A stretch of DNA of 64,000 nt from Bacteroidota bacterium (GTDB lineage Bacteria; Bacteroidota; Bacteroidia; Chitinophagales; Chitinophagaceae). Below, in pieces: positions 33,701-42,607 of this stretch; the first letter of the stretch is position 1; every line of letters starts with the position of its first letter. The DNA lies in contig JAUZNZ010000021.1 in assembly GCA_030706735.1 (NCBI GenBank), positions 1-64,000 of the forward strand, in the 5' to 3' direction. A model generated the notes under the pieces. It was not told the origin of the DNA. It did no database searches and worked only from the letters and a program-made list of their open reading frames with translations. The position numbers were made by a program, and so were the translations under genes.

Positions 33701-35825
33701 TTTCAGGCTGGGCACGATCAGCCGGTTTGCTCAGCAGGATTCGTCCATGGTGGACGGCCTGCTCAACGGAAAGGCCGAAGTGAAGAACGTGTTGTCCACT
33801 CCGCTATTTACTGCCGACCTTCGGATCAAAGGCCTTACCATCAGAAGGGATACGGTAGGGGATCTCATCGTAAAAGTCAACAATGAAAAGGCGAATGCCT
33901 ATTCGGCCGATATTTCCCTCCAGGGCTTCCGGAATGACGTGCGGATAAAAGGGGATTATTATAGCGGGGAAAGCCGCATGGACCTGAAATTGGACCTCAA
34001 TCGGCTCAACCTGGCCTCGATCAGGCCCTTCCTTTTATCGCAAATACAGGATATGAAGGGTTCGTTGAAGGGCTCCCTTGCCCTTTCCGGGAACTTCGAC
34101 AAGCCCGGCGTCAGTGGCAGTCTGTTTTTCGACAGCGCACTGATCGTCCCCCTCATCACCGGCGAGCCGCTCCGGTTGTCCAATGACAAGATCGAGTTTG
34201 ATGCCGACGGATTTAACTTTTCGGAATTTACCTTGCAGGATTCGTCCGGCAACAAAGCGACGATCGACGGCAACGTCTATACTAAGGACTATAAAGACTT
34301 CGAGTCCGACGTGACGCTCAATGCACATAACTTCCGGCTGGTGAATGCAGCGGAGGCCAGCAACCGCCTCTTTTATGGTAAACTGAACATCGATGTCGCA
34401 GTCAACATTACGGGCGATCCGGTCGACGCGCTGAGTGTGGATGGAAACCTCCGCGTGAACAAGAATACCGATTTTGTTTTTGTACTGCCACAGAATAATC
34501 CGGAAGTCGTGGACCGGGAAGGGGTGGTCAGATTCGTGGACCATACACATCCCGGTGATACCCTGACGGACATGGCGGCCATCCTTCTCGCCTCACGCAA
34601 CGCTGAACTGAAGGGATATGATGTCAGTCTGGGCATCGAAACGGATAGCTCGGCACTCCTCACCATGATCATGGATGAACGGAATGGTGACGCACTCAGC
34701 ACCAGGGGCCGATCCAGCCTCGTATTCGGCATGGATAAGAGTGGGAAGACCGACCTCACCGGCGCATACGAGATCGAGAGCGGTTCCTATAACCTGTCTC
34801 TTAACCTGCTCAAACGAAAATTTCTGATCCAGCGTGGCAGCACCATCACCTGGACAGGCGATCCCAATTCGGCAACCCTGAACATCACCGCGGCGTATAC
34901 CGCCAACACGCCCTCTATCGACCTCATAGAGAATGAGATTGCCGGAAGACCGCAGGACCAGATCAATAAATTCAAGCAAAAATTACCCTTCCTGGTCACT
35001 CTCAAAATGGAAGGCGATCTGCTGAAGCCCGATATCACGTTCGACATCACCCTCCCTACGGACATATTGACCCTTTGGCCCGACGTGGATCTGAAATTAC
35101 AGCAGATCCGCGCCGAACAATCGGAATTGAACAAGCAGGTATTTGCCCTCTTGCTCCTGAACCGCTTTGTGGGACAGAATCCCCTGCAAAGTACGGCTGG
35201 CGGAGGGATTAGCGTAAGCAATATTGCCTTTCAAAGCGCAAGCCAGATATTGACCAATCAACTGGATCAGCTGGCCGCCAGCCTGATCAAGGGAGTCGAC
35301 GTTCATTTCGACCTCAATAAACAGCAGGACTTCAGCACGGGGACCGAACAGGACTATACCGAATTGAATGTAGGATTGTCAAAACAATTGTTCGATGAAC
35401 GCGTGGAGGTGAGTGTTGGCAGCAATTTCGACGTGCAGGGCGCCGGCAATCCGAACCGGAATGCGTCCAACATTGCCGGCGATGCCGCCGTCGACTATAA
35501 ACTGACCAGGGATGGTCGTTACAGGATCCGGGCCTACCGGAAGAACCAATATGAGGCAGTCGTGGAAGGAGAGGTGGTGGAAACAGGGGTGAGCTTTATC
35601 CTTACTTTCGATTACGACAGGTTCAGGGAGATATTTGGACGCACGAAGGAGGAAAAGCTGCAAGACAGGATCCGCGCCAGGTCGATGCCGGAAAATGCTA
35701 CTCCGGCACCCGCAAAAGGGACGTCCCTGCCCGGAACGTCCTCGCCCGTCGCGCCTGCGCCGGTGGCGCCCCCGCCGAAGAATGATCTGCCCTCGACACA
35801 ACCGGCCGGTAATGGCACGAATTAA
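30735..35825 (+). CDS. tamB: Translocation and assembly module inner-membrane protein TamB
   Basis: TamB spans the periplasm and works with an Omp85 partner in outer-membrane protein assembly or lipid transport. The 1696 residues start with a basic N-terminus and a single transmembrane anchor (residues ~23-40, LKAMLAILIITVILVALV), then a very long stretch of beta-rich repeats (the lipid-binding groove fold), and end in the conserved C-terminal TamB/DUF490 domain at ~1240-1610 (contains LTGAYEIESGSYNLSL and PFLVTLKMEGDLLKPDITF). After residue ~1640 there is a Pro/Ala-rich tail. The gene for its outer-membrane partner follows after nine bases, so the pair is co-expressed. Confidence 0.93.
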   Translation: MRTGQKGHTPRRSLLRRSARILLKAMLAILIITVILVALVQTPYVQNIIRAKAEKYLAGKLNTRVEIGGLRIGFPHTVLLTGVFLADKRQDTLLSAGLIHIEMNMWGLLHRHVDVTELQLADMVLHVSRQLPDTVFNFQFIPDAFAAKEPAAPGPKTGSPMRFSMDAIRLDHVRLFYNDTVTGNDDELRIAHSLTKWDEFDPSTGHFSIRYFFMQGGQAKVWQGQPLVQRLPQPPASPVSAAGRPSSSFRLNLREVGLEEFRIDYRNSMTSMVAGLEVGSIAAEFKTFDLGNLAFAANSLRIDNTNVRYDNNTQPHQRSGMDYAHLDVRQFTLHASDLQYAGDSVSGRIAEGHLKEAGSGFALDKLQASFLYSDHQAFLKDLDLRTPGTVLQNAVAIRYSSVGAIADDPAHTLIEVDLRDSHVRIGDILHFVPSLRTQAAFRRPAETWQLNARMKGSLAALRVETLQFSGMQDIKLDAGGIVRNLTDPNRMDVDMDIRNLSGSRNSLAALLPPNTLPADIGIPGYFSLRGKLRGNRDSVRSDIALNTSSGNLTVKGVFRGLRNSGQATYNASVQTDRLDMGSILRNKQLWGPVTADFSIVGRGFDPHSAVAKLKGILRAATVNQFDYRDFRFDASLADQRLDLNSSIDNDQVRFDLRASVNLAGKYPAIRLEWHIDTLDLYAIHLVKESLQFHGRLTADFISTDPDSLQGSLKLFDLALHTARQALKTDSILLVAQRSAGLEDIRLSSEMADIDLRGRYKISEIGPSILQTIDRYYHLSSTPAPRAGSFAPQDWQMTMHLRASPLLLSMVPSLKGTDSIGGKISFNSDRGDLRIAFNAPRIQLGTQVFNQVGLQASTNDQTGPGKALTYDLELAGAHGAGFVIYRSSLRGRVTNNQLFTSLLLKDEKGRDRHRLAGELTRTGDAEKFALNPDSLLLNYERWTVSRDNYILYAPAGIVINDLKISNKVESLLINSHPPVAASPIDLTFVNFRLGTISRFAQQDSSMVDGLLNGKAEVKNVLSTPLFTADLRIKGLTIRRDTVGDLIVKVNNEKANAYSADISLQGFRNDVRIKGDYYSGESRMDLKLDLNRLNLASIRPFLLSQIQDMKGSLKGSLALSGNFDKPGVSGSLFFDSALIVPLITGEPLRLSNDKIEFDADGFNFSEFTLQDSSGNKATIDGNVYTKDYKDFESDVTLNAHNFRLVNAAEASNRLFYGKLNIDVAVNITGDPVDALSVDGNLRVNKNTDFVFVLPQNNPEVVDREGVVRFVDHTHPGDTLTDMAAILLASRNAELKGYDVSLGIETDSSALLTMIMDERNGDALSTRGRSSLVFGMDKSGKTDLTGAYEIESGSYNLSLNLLKRKFLIQRGSTITWTGDPNSATLNITAAYTANTPSIDLIENEIAGRPQDQINKFKQKLPFLVTLKMEGDLLKPDITFDITLPTDILTLWPDVDLKLQQIRAEQSELNKQVFALLLLNRFVGQNPLQSTAGGGISVSNIAFQSASQILTNQLDQLAASLIKGVDVHFDLNKQQDFSTGTEQDYTELNVGLSKQLFDERVEVSVGSNFDVQGAGNPNRNASNIAGDAAVDYKLTRDGRYRIRAYRKNQYEAVVEGEVVETGVSFILTFDYDRFREIFGRTKEEKLQDRIRARSMPENATPAPAKGTSLPGTSSPVAPAPVAPPPKNDLPSTQPAGNGTN

Positions 35826-35834
35826 TATTATAGG

Positions 35835-38114
35835 ATGGTCAGTATGAAATGGATAGCCCTTCTTGCCCTTGTCGTGTTCTTCTTTGGCTGCAGCGAATCG
35901 AAATATCTCGGTCCGGGGCAGGTGCTCTATGGGGGTAACAAGGTCAGGGTGAAGTCGTCGGTGAAAGTGGCCCATAAGAAGGTCAACCAGGTCGACGAAG
36001 AGTTGGAGGGCCTGCTGAAGCCGGACCTTAACCATAAGATCCTCGGCATCCGGGTCAGACTGTGGATCTACAATATCGCCCGCCCCACGAATAAGAGCAA
36101 AGGGTTGAAGCACTGGATCAAATATAAGGTGGGGGAACCTCCCGTGTTGGCTTCGCCCTCATTGATCGAGAAGAATAGGAGCGTCCTGCAATATCACCTG
36201 GAGAACAAAGGCTGGTTCCATGACACCGTGATATCGGAAAGTAACGTAAAAAAGCAGGTATTGACCGCAGTCTATACCGCGCAGATCGGTCCGCAATACA
36301 CGATCAGGGACGTGAAATATCCCCGGGACAGCGACGCCCTCGGCAAACGCATCGATACGATGCAAAGACGGTCCCTGCTAAAAAAGGGGGATCCCTTCGA
36401 TCTGGATATCATAAAGGAGGAACGCACCCGAATTGACTCCAGGTTGAAACAACGGGGTTTTTATTACTTTAACCCCGATTTTCTGCAGGTGGACGTGGAT
36501 TCCGCCGTTGGTGGTCATCAGGTCGATATGCAAATGAGGATCAAACCCGAGACCCCATACCGGGCGAGGCAGATATACCATATCAATGACGTGATCGTGT
36601 ACGCTGCCTATGACATACATTCCGATACCGCACGGGCAAGAGCATACAACACGCCGGAGGGCTACCGGATCATTGACTCCGCCCGGCTGTTCAAGCCGGT
36701 CATTTACAGCCGCACGCTGGTCTTCAAACCCGGAGACCTCTATAAGCGCAATGATCACAATCTTTCCCTCAGTCGGCTGGTGAGTTTGGGCGTGTTCAAA
36801 TTTGTAAAGGCCCGCTTCGAGCCTGCCGACTCGACCGATACGAACAAACTGGATGCCATATATTATCTCACGCCCGCTAAGAAAAAGTCCATTCAATTCG
36901 AAGTCTCCGCGCTCACGAGGTCCGATAACACCACAGGCACCGAATTCGCCATCGACTGGCGGAACCGGAACTTTTTCAGAGGAGCCGAGCTCTTTACGGC
37001 CAGTGTATACGGCGGGCTCGAAGAACAATACGTCGGCGCCGGCCAAAAGGTCGGGACGAGGAGGGCCGGAGTGGACATCGACCTGTATTTCCCCCGCATC
37101 GTGGCGCCCTTCCCGCTTAATACCAATAGCGCCTATGTGCCCAAAACGAAGATCGGCGCAGGCTACTCGATCTTTGAACGCACAAAGGCTTATACCCTTA
37201 ACTCGGCGACCCTGAATTATGGGTATATATTCAAGAATAGCATTAATACCGAAAACCAACTGACAGTCTTCGGCATTAACTATGTCCGGCCGACCTATAT
37301 CGATCCCGCCTATCAGAAAGTGCTCGACACGAATATCACGCTGAGGCGCAGCATCGAACCCCAATTAATCATGGGGCCGATCTACAATTTCAACTATAAC
37401 TCCCAGGTCAGGCCCAATCGCCACGTGCACAATTACTATTTTAACGGGAACGTGGATTTGTCAGGCAATACACTGGGACTGCTCACGGGAGCCAATATCA
37501 ACAAAGGAAAGCAAGTGGATATCTTTCACGTTCCCTTCGCGCAATATGTGCGGCTGGAGGCGGATTTCCGGCACTATTTCAGTTTTAACAAATTTTCGAT
37601 GCTGGCCTACCGCCTCACGGGAGGAGTAGGCATCGCTTATGGCAATAGCAGCACGATGCCCTTTATCAAGGAATTCTTTGCAGGGGGCACCAACGATATC
37701 AGGGCATTCCGCTCCAGGGCGCTGGGACCCGGCTCCTACTATGCCGGCAATCCCAACAGGATCGCTTTCCTGCCCGATCAGCCGGGTGACGTCAAACTGG
37801 AGACGAACCTGGAATATCGTACCAAACTATTTTCTGTCGTTCGCTGGGCCCTGTTTGTTGACGCGGGCAATATCTGGACACTGCACCCCGACAGCAGCAG
37901 GCCCGGGTCCACCTTTTCCCACAATTTTCTGAATGACGTAGCCGTTGGCGTGGGCACCGGTCTGCGCTTCGATCTAAGCATCCTCGTCCTCCGCGTGGAC
38001 GTGGCCGTTCCCGTCCGTTATCCCTGGATGCCCGGTGGCTCGAAATGGGTCTTCACCAAGGCAACCGATATTTCCAACCTCGTCCTCAACCTCGCCATCG
38101 GCTATCCGTTCTAG
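35835..38114 (+). CDS. tamL: TamL: lipidated BamA/TamA-type outer-membrane protein
   Basis: The protein of up to 759 residues has a lipoprotein signal peptide: MKWIALLALVVFFFGC with the lipobox Cys at residue 19 from the first ATG (the ATG at 35844 gives the neater signal). POTRA-like domains follow (residues ~30-330), then a 16-stranded Omp85 barrel with the GGTNDIRAFRSRALGPGSY strand-loop motif and a C-terminal Phe (IGYPF). Lipidation is the feature that separates TamL of Bacteroidota from proteobacterial TamA. It lies directly after tamB. Confidence 0.91.
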   Translation: MVSMKWIALLALVVFFFGCSESKYLGPGQVLYGGNKVRVKSSVKVAHKKVNQVDEELEGLLKPDLNHKILGIRVRLWIYNIARPTNKSKGLKHWIKYKVGEPPVLASPSLIEKNRSVLQYHLENKGWFHDTVISESNVKKQVLTAVYTAQIGPQYTIRDVKYPRDSDALGKRIDTMQRRSLLKKGDPFDLDIIKEERTRIDSRLKQRGFYYFNPDFLQVDVDSAVGGHQVDMQMRIKPETPYRARQIYHINDVIVYAAYDIHSDTARARAYNTPEGYRIIDSARLFKPVIYSRTLVFKPGDLYKRNDHNLSLSRLVSLGVFKFVKARFEPADSTDTNKLDAIYYLTPAKKKSIQFEVSALTRSDNTTGTEFAIDWRNRNFFRGAELFTASVYGGLEEQYVGAGQKVGTRRAGVDIDLYFPRIVAPFPLNTNSAYVPKTKIGAGYSIFERTKAYTLNSATLNYGYIFKNSINTENQLTVFGINYVRPTYIDPAYQKVLDTNITLRRSIEPQLIMGPIYNFNYNSQVRPNRHVHNYYFNGNVDLSGNTLGLLTGANINKGKQVDIFHVPFAQYVRLEADFRHYFSFNKFSMLAYRLTGGVGIAYGNSSTMPFIKEFFAGGTNDIRAFRSRALGPGSYYAGNPNRIAFLPDQPGDVKLETNLEYRTKLFSVVRWALFVDAGNIWTLHPDSSRPGSTFSHNFLNDVAVGVGTGLRFDLSILVLRVDVAVPVRYPWMPGGSKWVFTKATDISNLVLNLAIGYPF

Positions 38115-38232
38115 CTCGCAATCCGCGACCTTCCGGCCGCATGCCCCATCTCACCCTGCCTGGGATCACCACATCCCGGTCATCCTATCCCGATCACCCC
38201 CATCGGATAAAAATTGCCCGGCCTTCCGCAAG

Positions 38233-38263
38233 ACCCCCATGACCGGGGTGGCATCATTTTTTT
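38233..38263 (+). terminator. Weak terminator-like hairpin after tamL
   Basis: ACCCC (38233-38237) pairs with GGGGT (38245-38249) across a seven-base loop, and a run of seven T residues (38257-38263) follows after a short gap. It lies about 120 bases past the tamL stop and before the next small gene. The stem is short, so the call is weak. Confidence 0.4.
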
Positions 38264-38309
38264 ATCTGGTATCCGGTAAACAAGATTCTTAACCTGAAAA
38301 CAGCTTTTT

Positions 38310-38561
38310 ATGACAAATTCAAAGAACGACCGCGGACACTCGGACGGCGCCAGGGCCAATAAGGACAAACAACAGCAATCAGGCAATAAGGAACAAACAA
38401 AGAATAAGACGATGCAAAAGGATTCCAAAAGGCCGGCCCCGCCTGACGAAGACGAAGAGACCGTGAACCACGCCGATTCAGACATGGACCCGGAAAGAAA
38501 GACCCAAATTGACGACAATCCTGACGAAACCAGGAAGAAGATCCCGCATATGCGCAAATAG
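38310..38561 (+). CDS. Small hydrophilic Lys/Asp/Gln-rich protein, unknown function
   Basis: The 83-residue protein is entirely hydrophilic, opening MTNSKNDRGHSDGARANKDK and carrying PPDEDEETVNHADSD. No domain is recognisable; it is probably disordered. Composition is like the small proteins at 4478-4795 and 6083-6310. The next gene (DUF2383 four-helix protein) starts 134 bases later, so the two may share a stress context. Confidence 0.55.
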   Translation: MTNSKNDRGHSDGARANKDKQQQSGNKEQTKNKTMQKDSKRPAPPDEDEETVNHADSDMDPERKTQIDDNPDETRKKIPHMRK

Positions 38562-38695
38562 GGGGTATTAGCGTAATGGGGCGAGCCTGGTATGTATTTA
38601 CCGGGCTTTGTCTTTTAGGGAGGTTTTTCCACGCCGCGCGGAAGAGGCACGATTATTTGGCGGCCATTATATATTGTGAACCTAAATTTTTTCGT

Positions 38696-39175
38696 ATGAA
38701 AAAGAGAGAGAAGGTCATCGAGGTGCTGAATGACCTGATCCGCGTCAATAACGACCGGATAGAAGGATATGAAAAAGAAGCCCACGAAGAGAGGAATACG
38801 GATCCCGACATCAAAAGCGCATTCTACCAGATGGCTACGGAGAGCCGGTCATTCGTCAATGAGCTGCACGCCGAAGTGCTGAAGCTGGGCGGAGCGCCCG
38901 TATCAAAGACAACCATTTCAGGCAAGGTCTATCTGTTCTGGCTCGACCTGAGGGCAAATTTCACGGCTGGCTATACCGGCAGCGACGTTTATGCCATTCT
39001 CTCGGCCTGTGAGGCCGGCGAGGAAGCCGTTCAGCAGGTTTATTCCGAAGCACTGGAATCCGGAAGCGATCTGCCGGACAATATCCGGATCCTGATCGAA
39101 AGACAGCAATACATTCTCCGGAACGATCTCGACCTCATCCGGCGCTACAAGGACGAGCAAATGGTCTTAAAATGA
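38696..39175 (+). CDS. PA2169/DUF2383 four-helix-bundle protein
   Basis: This 159-residue helical protein has the family opening KVIEVLNDLIRVNNDRIEGYEKE and the later blocks FYQMATESRSFVNELHAEV and CEAGEEAVQQVYSEAL. DUF2383 (PA2169) proteins are ferritin-like four-helix bundles of unknown function that often sit with stress genes. The frame is open from 38576, but the family N-terminus begins at the ATG at 38696, 40 codons in. Confidence 0.88.
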   Translation: MKKREKVIEVLNDLIRVNNDRIEGYEKEAHEERNTDPDIKSAFYQMATESRSFVNELHAEVLKLGGAPVSKTTISGKVYLFWLDLRANFTAGYTGSDVYAILSACEAGEEAVQQVYSEALESGSDLPDNIRILIERQQYILRNDLDLIRRYKDEQMVLK

Positions 39176-39205
39176 GATAAGGCTCTGTAGAAACAGTGCC
39201 CTATC
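39176..39205 (+). terminator. Long imperfect hairpin directly after the DUF2383 stop
   Basis: Starting at the base after the stop codon, GATA-A-GGC-T-CTGT (39176-39188) pairs with ACAG-T-GCC-C-TATC (39193-39205) with two mismatches and the tetraloop AGAA. No U-tract follows, so it may protect the 3' end or act as a processed or factor-dependent end. Confidence 0.5.
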
Positions 39206-39539
39206 ATGATATTCCTTTCAGGTTCATTAACAAAATAGCCTAATTAAAAAAGCATGCCAAAAAGGCTGCCGGGTTAATTTTCCCTCAACCGCCCCGATAA
39301 TACGGTCATTGTCGCACCACGCGGTCGTCCGACTCTCCTGAGCACAGCCTCCTGTGCAAAATTTTCCTCACAGTTCCCGCTTTGCATCGGTCCCGTTTCC
39401 CGGTCCAGCGGGTTTTATATTTGACCGAATTATTCTTTGTCATTGATAATGAAAGCCTCAGCCGGTCAGCATCCTGTGCGGCCAGGCCCGATGACCGGGA
39501 ATGGTATCCCTTTTGAAATTATTTGTTAAAATGTTCGTT
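39206..39539. other. Intergenic stretch without a recognised gene
   Basis: I see no coding frame of merit on either strand here. There are A/T-rich patches near 39225-39260 and 39410-39440. TATATTTG at 39416-39423 fits the Bacteroidota -7 consensus TAnnTTTG, but no TTG lies at a suitable -33 distance. The 5' part of the next gene's open frame begins at 39501. Confidence 0.5.
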
Positions 39540-40043
39540 ATGTTGAATCACTCGGATTTACAATTCCTGCAGGACAAGATACAGGATCTAAGGAGTGCAC
39601 TATTCTTTAGCCAGAATTCTTCACTATTGAAGATCTCGACGACCATCGTGACCATCCTGAAGGCTGATGAGATGGGCCAGGTCTGGTTTTTTGTGCCGCG
39701 ACCCAGCCAGGCTCTGCACGAATTTGACAGGGAGTTCCCCGCAAGACTTCAATTCTTCCGCAAAGGCAGAAGGTTTTTCCTTCACATTACAGGCAAAGCA
39801 TACATCGTGACCGACCCGGAGGAGATCAATAGTCTGTTTTACGAGGATATCCGGGAGTCTGCCAGCGATCACCTTGTACTGATCAGGGTAAAGATGACGA
39901 AGGCCGATTATTTTGAAAGCCTCCCGGACGGCCGGGAAGGGTGGTGGCGTGACCTGAGAAAACAACTGTATTCCTGGTTCTTTAATACACGGCCGGGTTA
40001 TCGCCCCTATCACCTGGATAGCCCTCTTGCCGTCGCCTCCTGA
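39540..40043 (+). CDS. Pyridoxamine 5'-phosphate oxidase-like split-barrel protein, probable
   Basis: The 167-residue product from the ATG at 39540 (ATGs at 39501 and 39531 are also in frame) has the general order of the PNPOx-like split barrel: an opening helix (DLQFLQDKIQDLRSALF), a strand pattern with QVWFFVPRPSQ, then RFFLHITGKAYIVTDPEEI and LVLIRVKMTKADYFE near residue 125-139. It resembles bacterial general stress protein 26-type FMN-binding proteins, but the match is weak by eye. It lies between the DUF2383 and DUF4142 genes. Confidence 0.62.
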   Translation: MLNHSDLQFLQDKIQDLRSALFFSQNSSLLKISTTIVTILKADEMGQVWFFVPRPSQALHEFDREFPARLQFFRKGRRFFLHITGKAYIVTDPEEINSLFYEDIRESASDHLVLIRVKMTKADYFESLPDGREGWWRDLRKQLYSWFFNTRPGYRPYHLDSPLAVAS

Positions 40044-40159
40044 TGGCCGTCGCCCCACGAGCCGCCCGCCATGCTCGCGGTAGCTCGCGGACCCCTCTCC
40101 GATGGCATATGTTTTGAATAGATGGCCCGGACATTATTTCTTCATGAAAAACATTGGAT

Positions 40160-40765
40160 ATGAAAAATCTCTCGAACTCTCTCATTCTGTTGGCCGTCGC
40201 GGCCTGTTGTTTCGGCTGTGGCAATAACCAGCAGGATAGCGCTAAAGATGCAAAAGATACCAACGCGGTCAAAATGGATAGTACGGGTACCGGCGACCAT
40301 AGTACACCGGCCATTCCCGCTTCCGTTTCGAAGGACGACGCGACCTTTGTCGTCAATGTGGCCGATGCAGGGATGACCGAAGTACAGCTTGGACAACTGG
40401 CTCAGCAAAAAGGGACCGACAAGGAAGTGAAGGATTATGGCGCCATGATGGAAAAAGATCATACGGCCGCAGGCGATAAGCTGAAAGCGGTGGCCTCATC
40501 CAAAAATATTACCATGCCCGCTGCTGTCTCGCCCGATATGCAAAAGGCGATCAACGACCTGCAACAAAAGAGCGGAAAAGACTTTGACAAAGCCTATATC
40601 AACCAGATGATCGATGACCACAAGAAAGTGATCAGTATGTTCGAAAGCGAATCGAAGAATGGCTCAGATGCTGATATCAAGGCCTTTGCCGATAGTACAC
40701 TGCCTACGCTGCGGAAGCACCTGGACGAAGCGCAGAAATGTCATAAGATGATGAAAAGTATGTAA
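40160..40765 (+). CDS. DUF4142 lipoprotein
   Basis: The 201-residue protein has a lipoprotein signal peptide (LILLAVAACCFGCGNN, lipidation Cys near residue 20), a Ser/Thr/Asp-rich linker and a DUF4142 four-helix domain at ~60-200 (FVVNVADAGMTEVQLGQLAQQK, DKAYINQMIDDHKKVISMFE and a closing LPTLRKHLDEAQ). The fold is ferritin-like; members are common in Bacteroidota and of unknown function. The first in-frame codon at 40154 is TTG; the ATG at 40160 is preferred. A good hairpin terminator follows. Confidence 0.9.
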   Translation: MKNLSNSLILLAVAACCFGCGNNQQDSAKDAKDTNAVKMDSTGTGDHSTPAIPASVSKDDATFVVNVADAGMTEVQLGQLAQQKGTDKEVKDYGAMMEKDHTAAGDKLKAVASSKNITMPAAVSPDMQKAINDLQQKSGKDFDKAYINQMIDDHKKVISMFESESKNGSDADIKAFADSTLPTLRKHLDEAQKCHKMMKSM

Positions 40766-40796
40766 GGAATTGTTAGACCGAAATGGTGCAGGCTTC

Positions 40797-40830
40797 AAGG
40801 GCCGCCCCGGATTCCCCGGAGCGGCCCTTT
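40797..40830 (+). terminator. GC-rich hairpin after the DUF4142 gene
   Basis: AAGGGCCGC (40797-40805) pairs with GCGGCCCTT (40821-40829), with further internal CCGG pairing, and a short T run follows. It lies between the DUF4142 gene and the convergent amidase gene and could end transcripts from both sides. Confidence 0.72.
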
Positions 40831-40855
40831 GTACGTTGCGGAACGCCCCGTCAAA

Positions 40856-42547
40856 TTATTCGAAGCCCTTCGGATGGTTCTTATTGTACGGGGTCGCATC
40901 CTGGAACGCCTTGGCAAAGGCCAGTAACCTGGCCTCGTCATAGAGCCGCCCTGCGATGAAGCTGATGCTGCCGGGCATCCCGTTCTTCATCACCTGCAGG
41001 GGCAGCGTGACCGAAGGATGCCCGGTCAGGTTCGTGATGGCCAGTTGGTCCCCGGTTTCCGGCGGTGCGATGATGATATCATACCGGCTCAGGACCGGGT
41101 CCATCTTCTGCATGATCTGGTAGCGCATCCGGCACGCATTGACGTACTCCACGGCCGGGACGAAGCGTGCCGTGCGAAATGTATTCGGCCAGCGATCCTT
41201 GTTCTGCTGTACCATCTCATCGTCTCTGTTGCTGCGGGTAAGCTTGTCGAAGGCCGCCGCCGATTCTACGCCGATGATCAGCGATAAGATGTCGTTTCCT
41301 CTCAGGTCATCCGGAAAGGTGAACGGCTCGACCCGGACTCCCAGCTTGCGCAATACCGCCAGGGCTTGTTTCTCCGGACTGTCTTCGGGCAGGCTGTCGA
41401 TATAATTGCTGGTATAGGCGACCCGGAGCGTCGAAAGGTTGATATGGCCCGTATAATTGAACGGCATGGTTCTCGATGACGCATCGATGCCATCGCTTCC
41501 ATGAATGTAGGCGAAGACATAGGCAGCATCCTCGGCACTGCGGCAAATGGGACCAACCTTGTCGGAACTCCAGCAGAGCGCCATGCACCCGGTCCGCGCA
41601 ATGCTGCCATAGGTGGGCCTCAATCCCGTCGCCCCGCAACGCATCGAAGGATCCACGATCGATCCATAGGTTTCCGTGCCGATGGCGAATGGCACCAGGC
41701 CGGCCGCCGTAGCGGCGCCGGAGCCGGCGGAAGACCCGCCCGATCCCGTTTTCAGGTTCCATGGATTGCGCGTGAGGCCTCCGAACCACACATCGTCCAT
41801 CGCCAGTTCGCCGAGGGATAACTTCCCCAACAAAACCGCGCCGGCGGCCTCCAGCCGTTGCGCGACATAGCTGGTAACATCGATCGTCTGATCCTTGTAA
41901 GGCGGCGTTCCCCATGTCGTATGACTTCCCTTGACCGCGAAAAGATCCTTGATGCCATAAGGTATGCCCTCCAGGGGACTCTTGTAGATACCCCTGGCGA
42001 GATCGGCATCCGCCCTCCGCGCCTGCGCCAGCGCACTGTCTTCGGTAAGCTCGATAACGCAATGGAGTACCGGGCCGTATTTTTTTAGCCGTGCAATGAA
42101 TAGCTTCGTCAGTTCGACCGAACTGATCTTTTTACTCCTGAGCAGGGAGGCTAATTGAGGGATCGAATAGAATGCCAGCTCGCTTCTGTCCGCCGGCAGG
42201 CTCACGCCCGCGGGCAGGGTCCACCGGATCGCCGCCTGCTGATGGGAAAAATGCATGCCCGGCAATACCGGATCGAACCAGTTCGCCATCGGCAGATCAT
42301 TGGACAGATCTTTCGAATGCAGATACCTGTAAAACTGGAGATTGCTCTCCAATCCACTCAGGATGGAATCTCTTTTGACGGCTGAAAAATGCAGGTCGAA
42401 TAGGGACTCGGCGCCGCTAAGTTGGTCCAGCCGGCTGCGGCTGCTGTCTTGCGCTAGTAACGGATTGCTCGTGGCGGCGATCAGGATCGACATGCCGGTC
42501 AATACCAGGGAGGCGGTAAGAGCGGCTTTTTTCCGGAATTTTAGCAT
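40856..42547 (-). CDS. Exported amidase (amidase signature family)
   Basis: This 563-residue protein has an N-terminal signal peptide (hydrophobic residues ~8-28 ending SNPLLAQ). The amidase-signature domain follows, with the catalytic Lys in GIKDLFAVKG near residue 200, the cis-Ser/nucleophile Ser region GSGGSSAGSG near 270 and GTETYGSIVDPS just after. It hydrolyses an amide bond in the periplasm or outside the cell; the substrate is unknown. It begins 60 bases after the end of the cyclic glucan synthase gene, with a terminator between them, so it is probably separately transcribed. Confidence 0.91.
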   Translation of the reverse strand: MLKFRKKAALTASLVLTGMSILIAATSNPLLAQDSSRSRLDQLSGAESLFDLHFSAVKRDSILSGLESNLQFYRYLHSKDLSNDLPMANWFDPVLPGMHFSHQQAAIRWTLPAGVSLPADRSELAFYSIPQLASLLRSKKISSVELTKLFIARLKKYGPVLHCVIELTEDSALAQARRADADLARGIYKSPLEGIPYGIKDLFAVKGSHTTWGTPPYKDQTIDVTSYVAQRLEAAGAVLLGKLSLGELAMDDVWFGGLTRNPWNLKTGSGGSSAGSGAATAAGLVPFAIGTETYGSIVDPSMRCGATGLRPTYGSIARTGCMALCWSSDKVGPICRSAEDAAYVFAYIHGSDGIDASSRTMPFNYTGHINLSTLRVAYTSNYIDSLPEDSPEKQALAVLRKLGVRVEPFTFPDDLRGNDILSLIIGVESAAAFDKLTRSNRDDEMVQQNKDRWPNTFRTARFVPAVEYVNACRMRYQIMQKMDPVLSRYDIIIAPPETGDQLAITNLTGHPSVTLPLQVMKNGMPGSISFIAGRLYDEARLLAFAKAFQDATPYNKNHPKGFE

Positions 42548-42576
42548 GGCAGAGTTTTGGTGCCATAATATAGGCG

Positions 42577-42606
42577 AAAAAAAATCTCCGGCCCTGGCCG
42601 GCCGGA
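42577..42606 (-). terminator. Intrinsic terminator after the cyclic glucan synthase gene
   Basis: On the minus strand a seven-base-pair stem (TCCGGCC, 42600-42606, with GGCCGGA, 42587-42593) begins two bases after the TGA stop and is followed by a U-tract (eight A residues on the plus strand, 42577-42584). Confidence 0.92.
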
Positions 42607-42607
42607 C

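Noticed and set aside
39416-39423. TATATTTG matching the Bacteroidota -7 box.
   Set aside because: The nearest TTTG (39381-39384) is 31 bases upstream, beyond the usual spacing, so no promoter is called.
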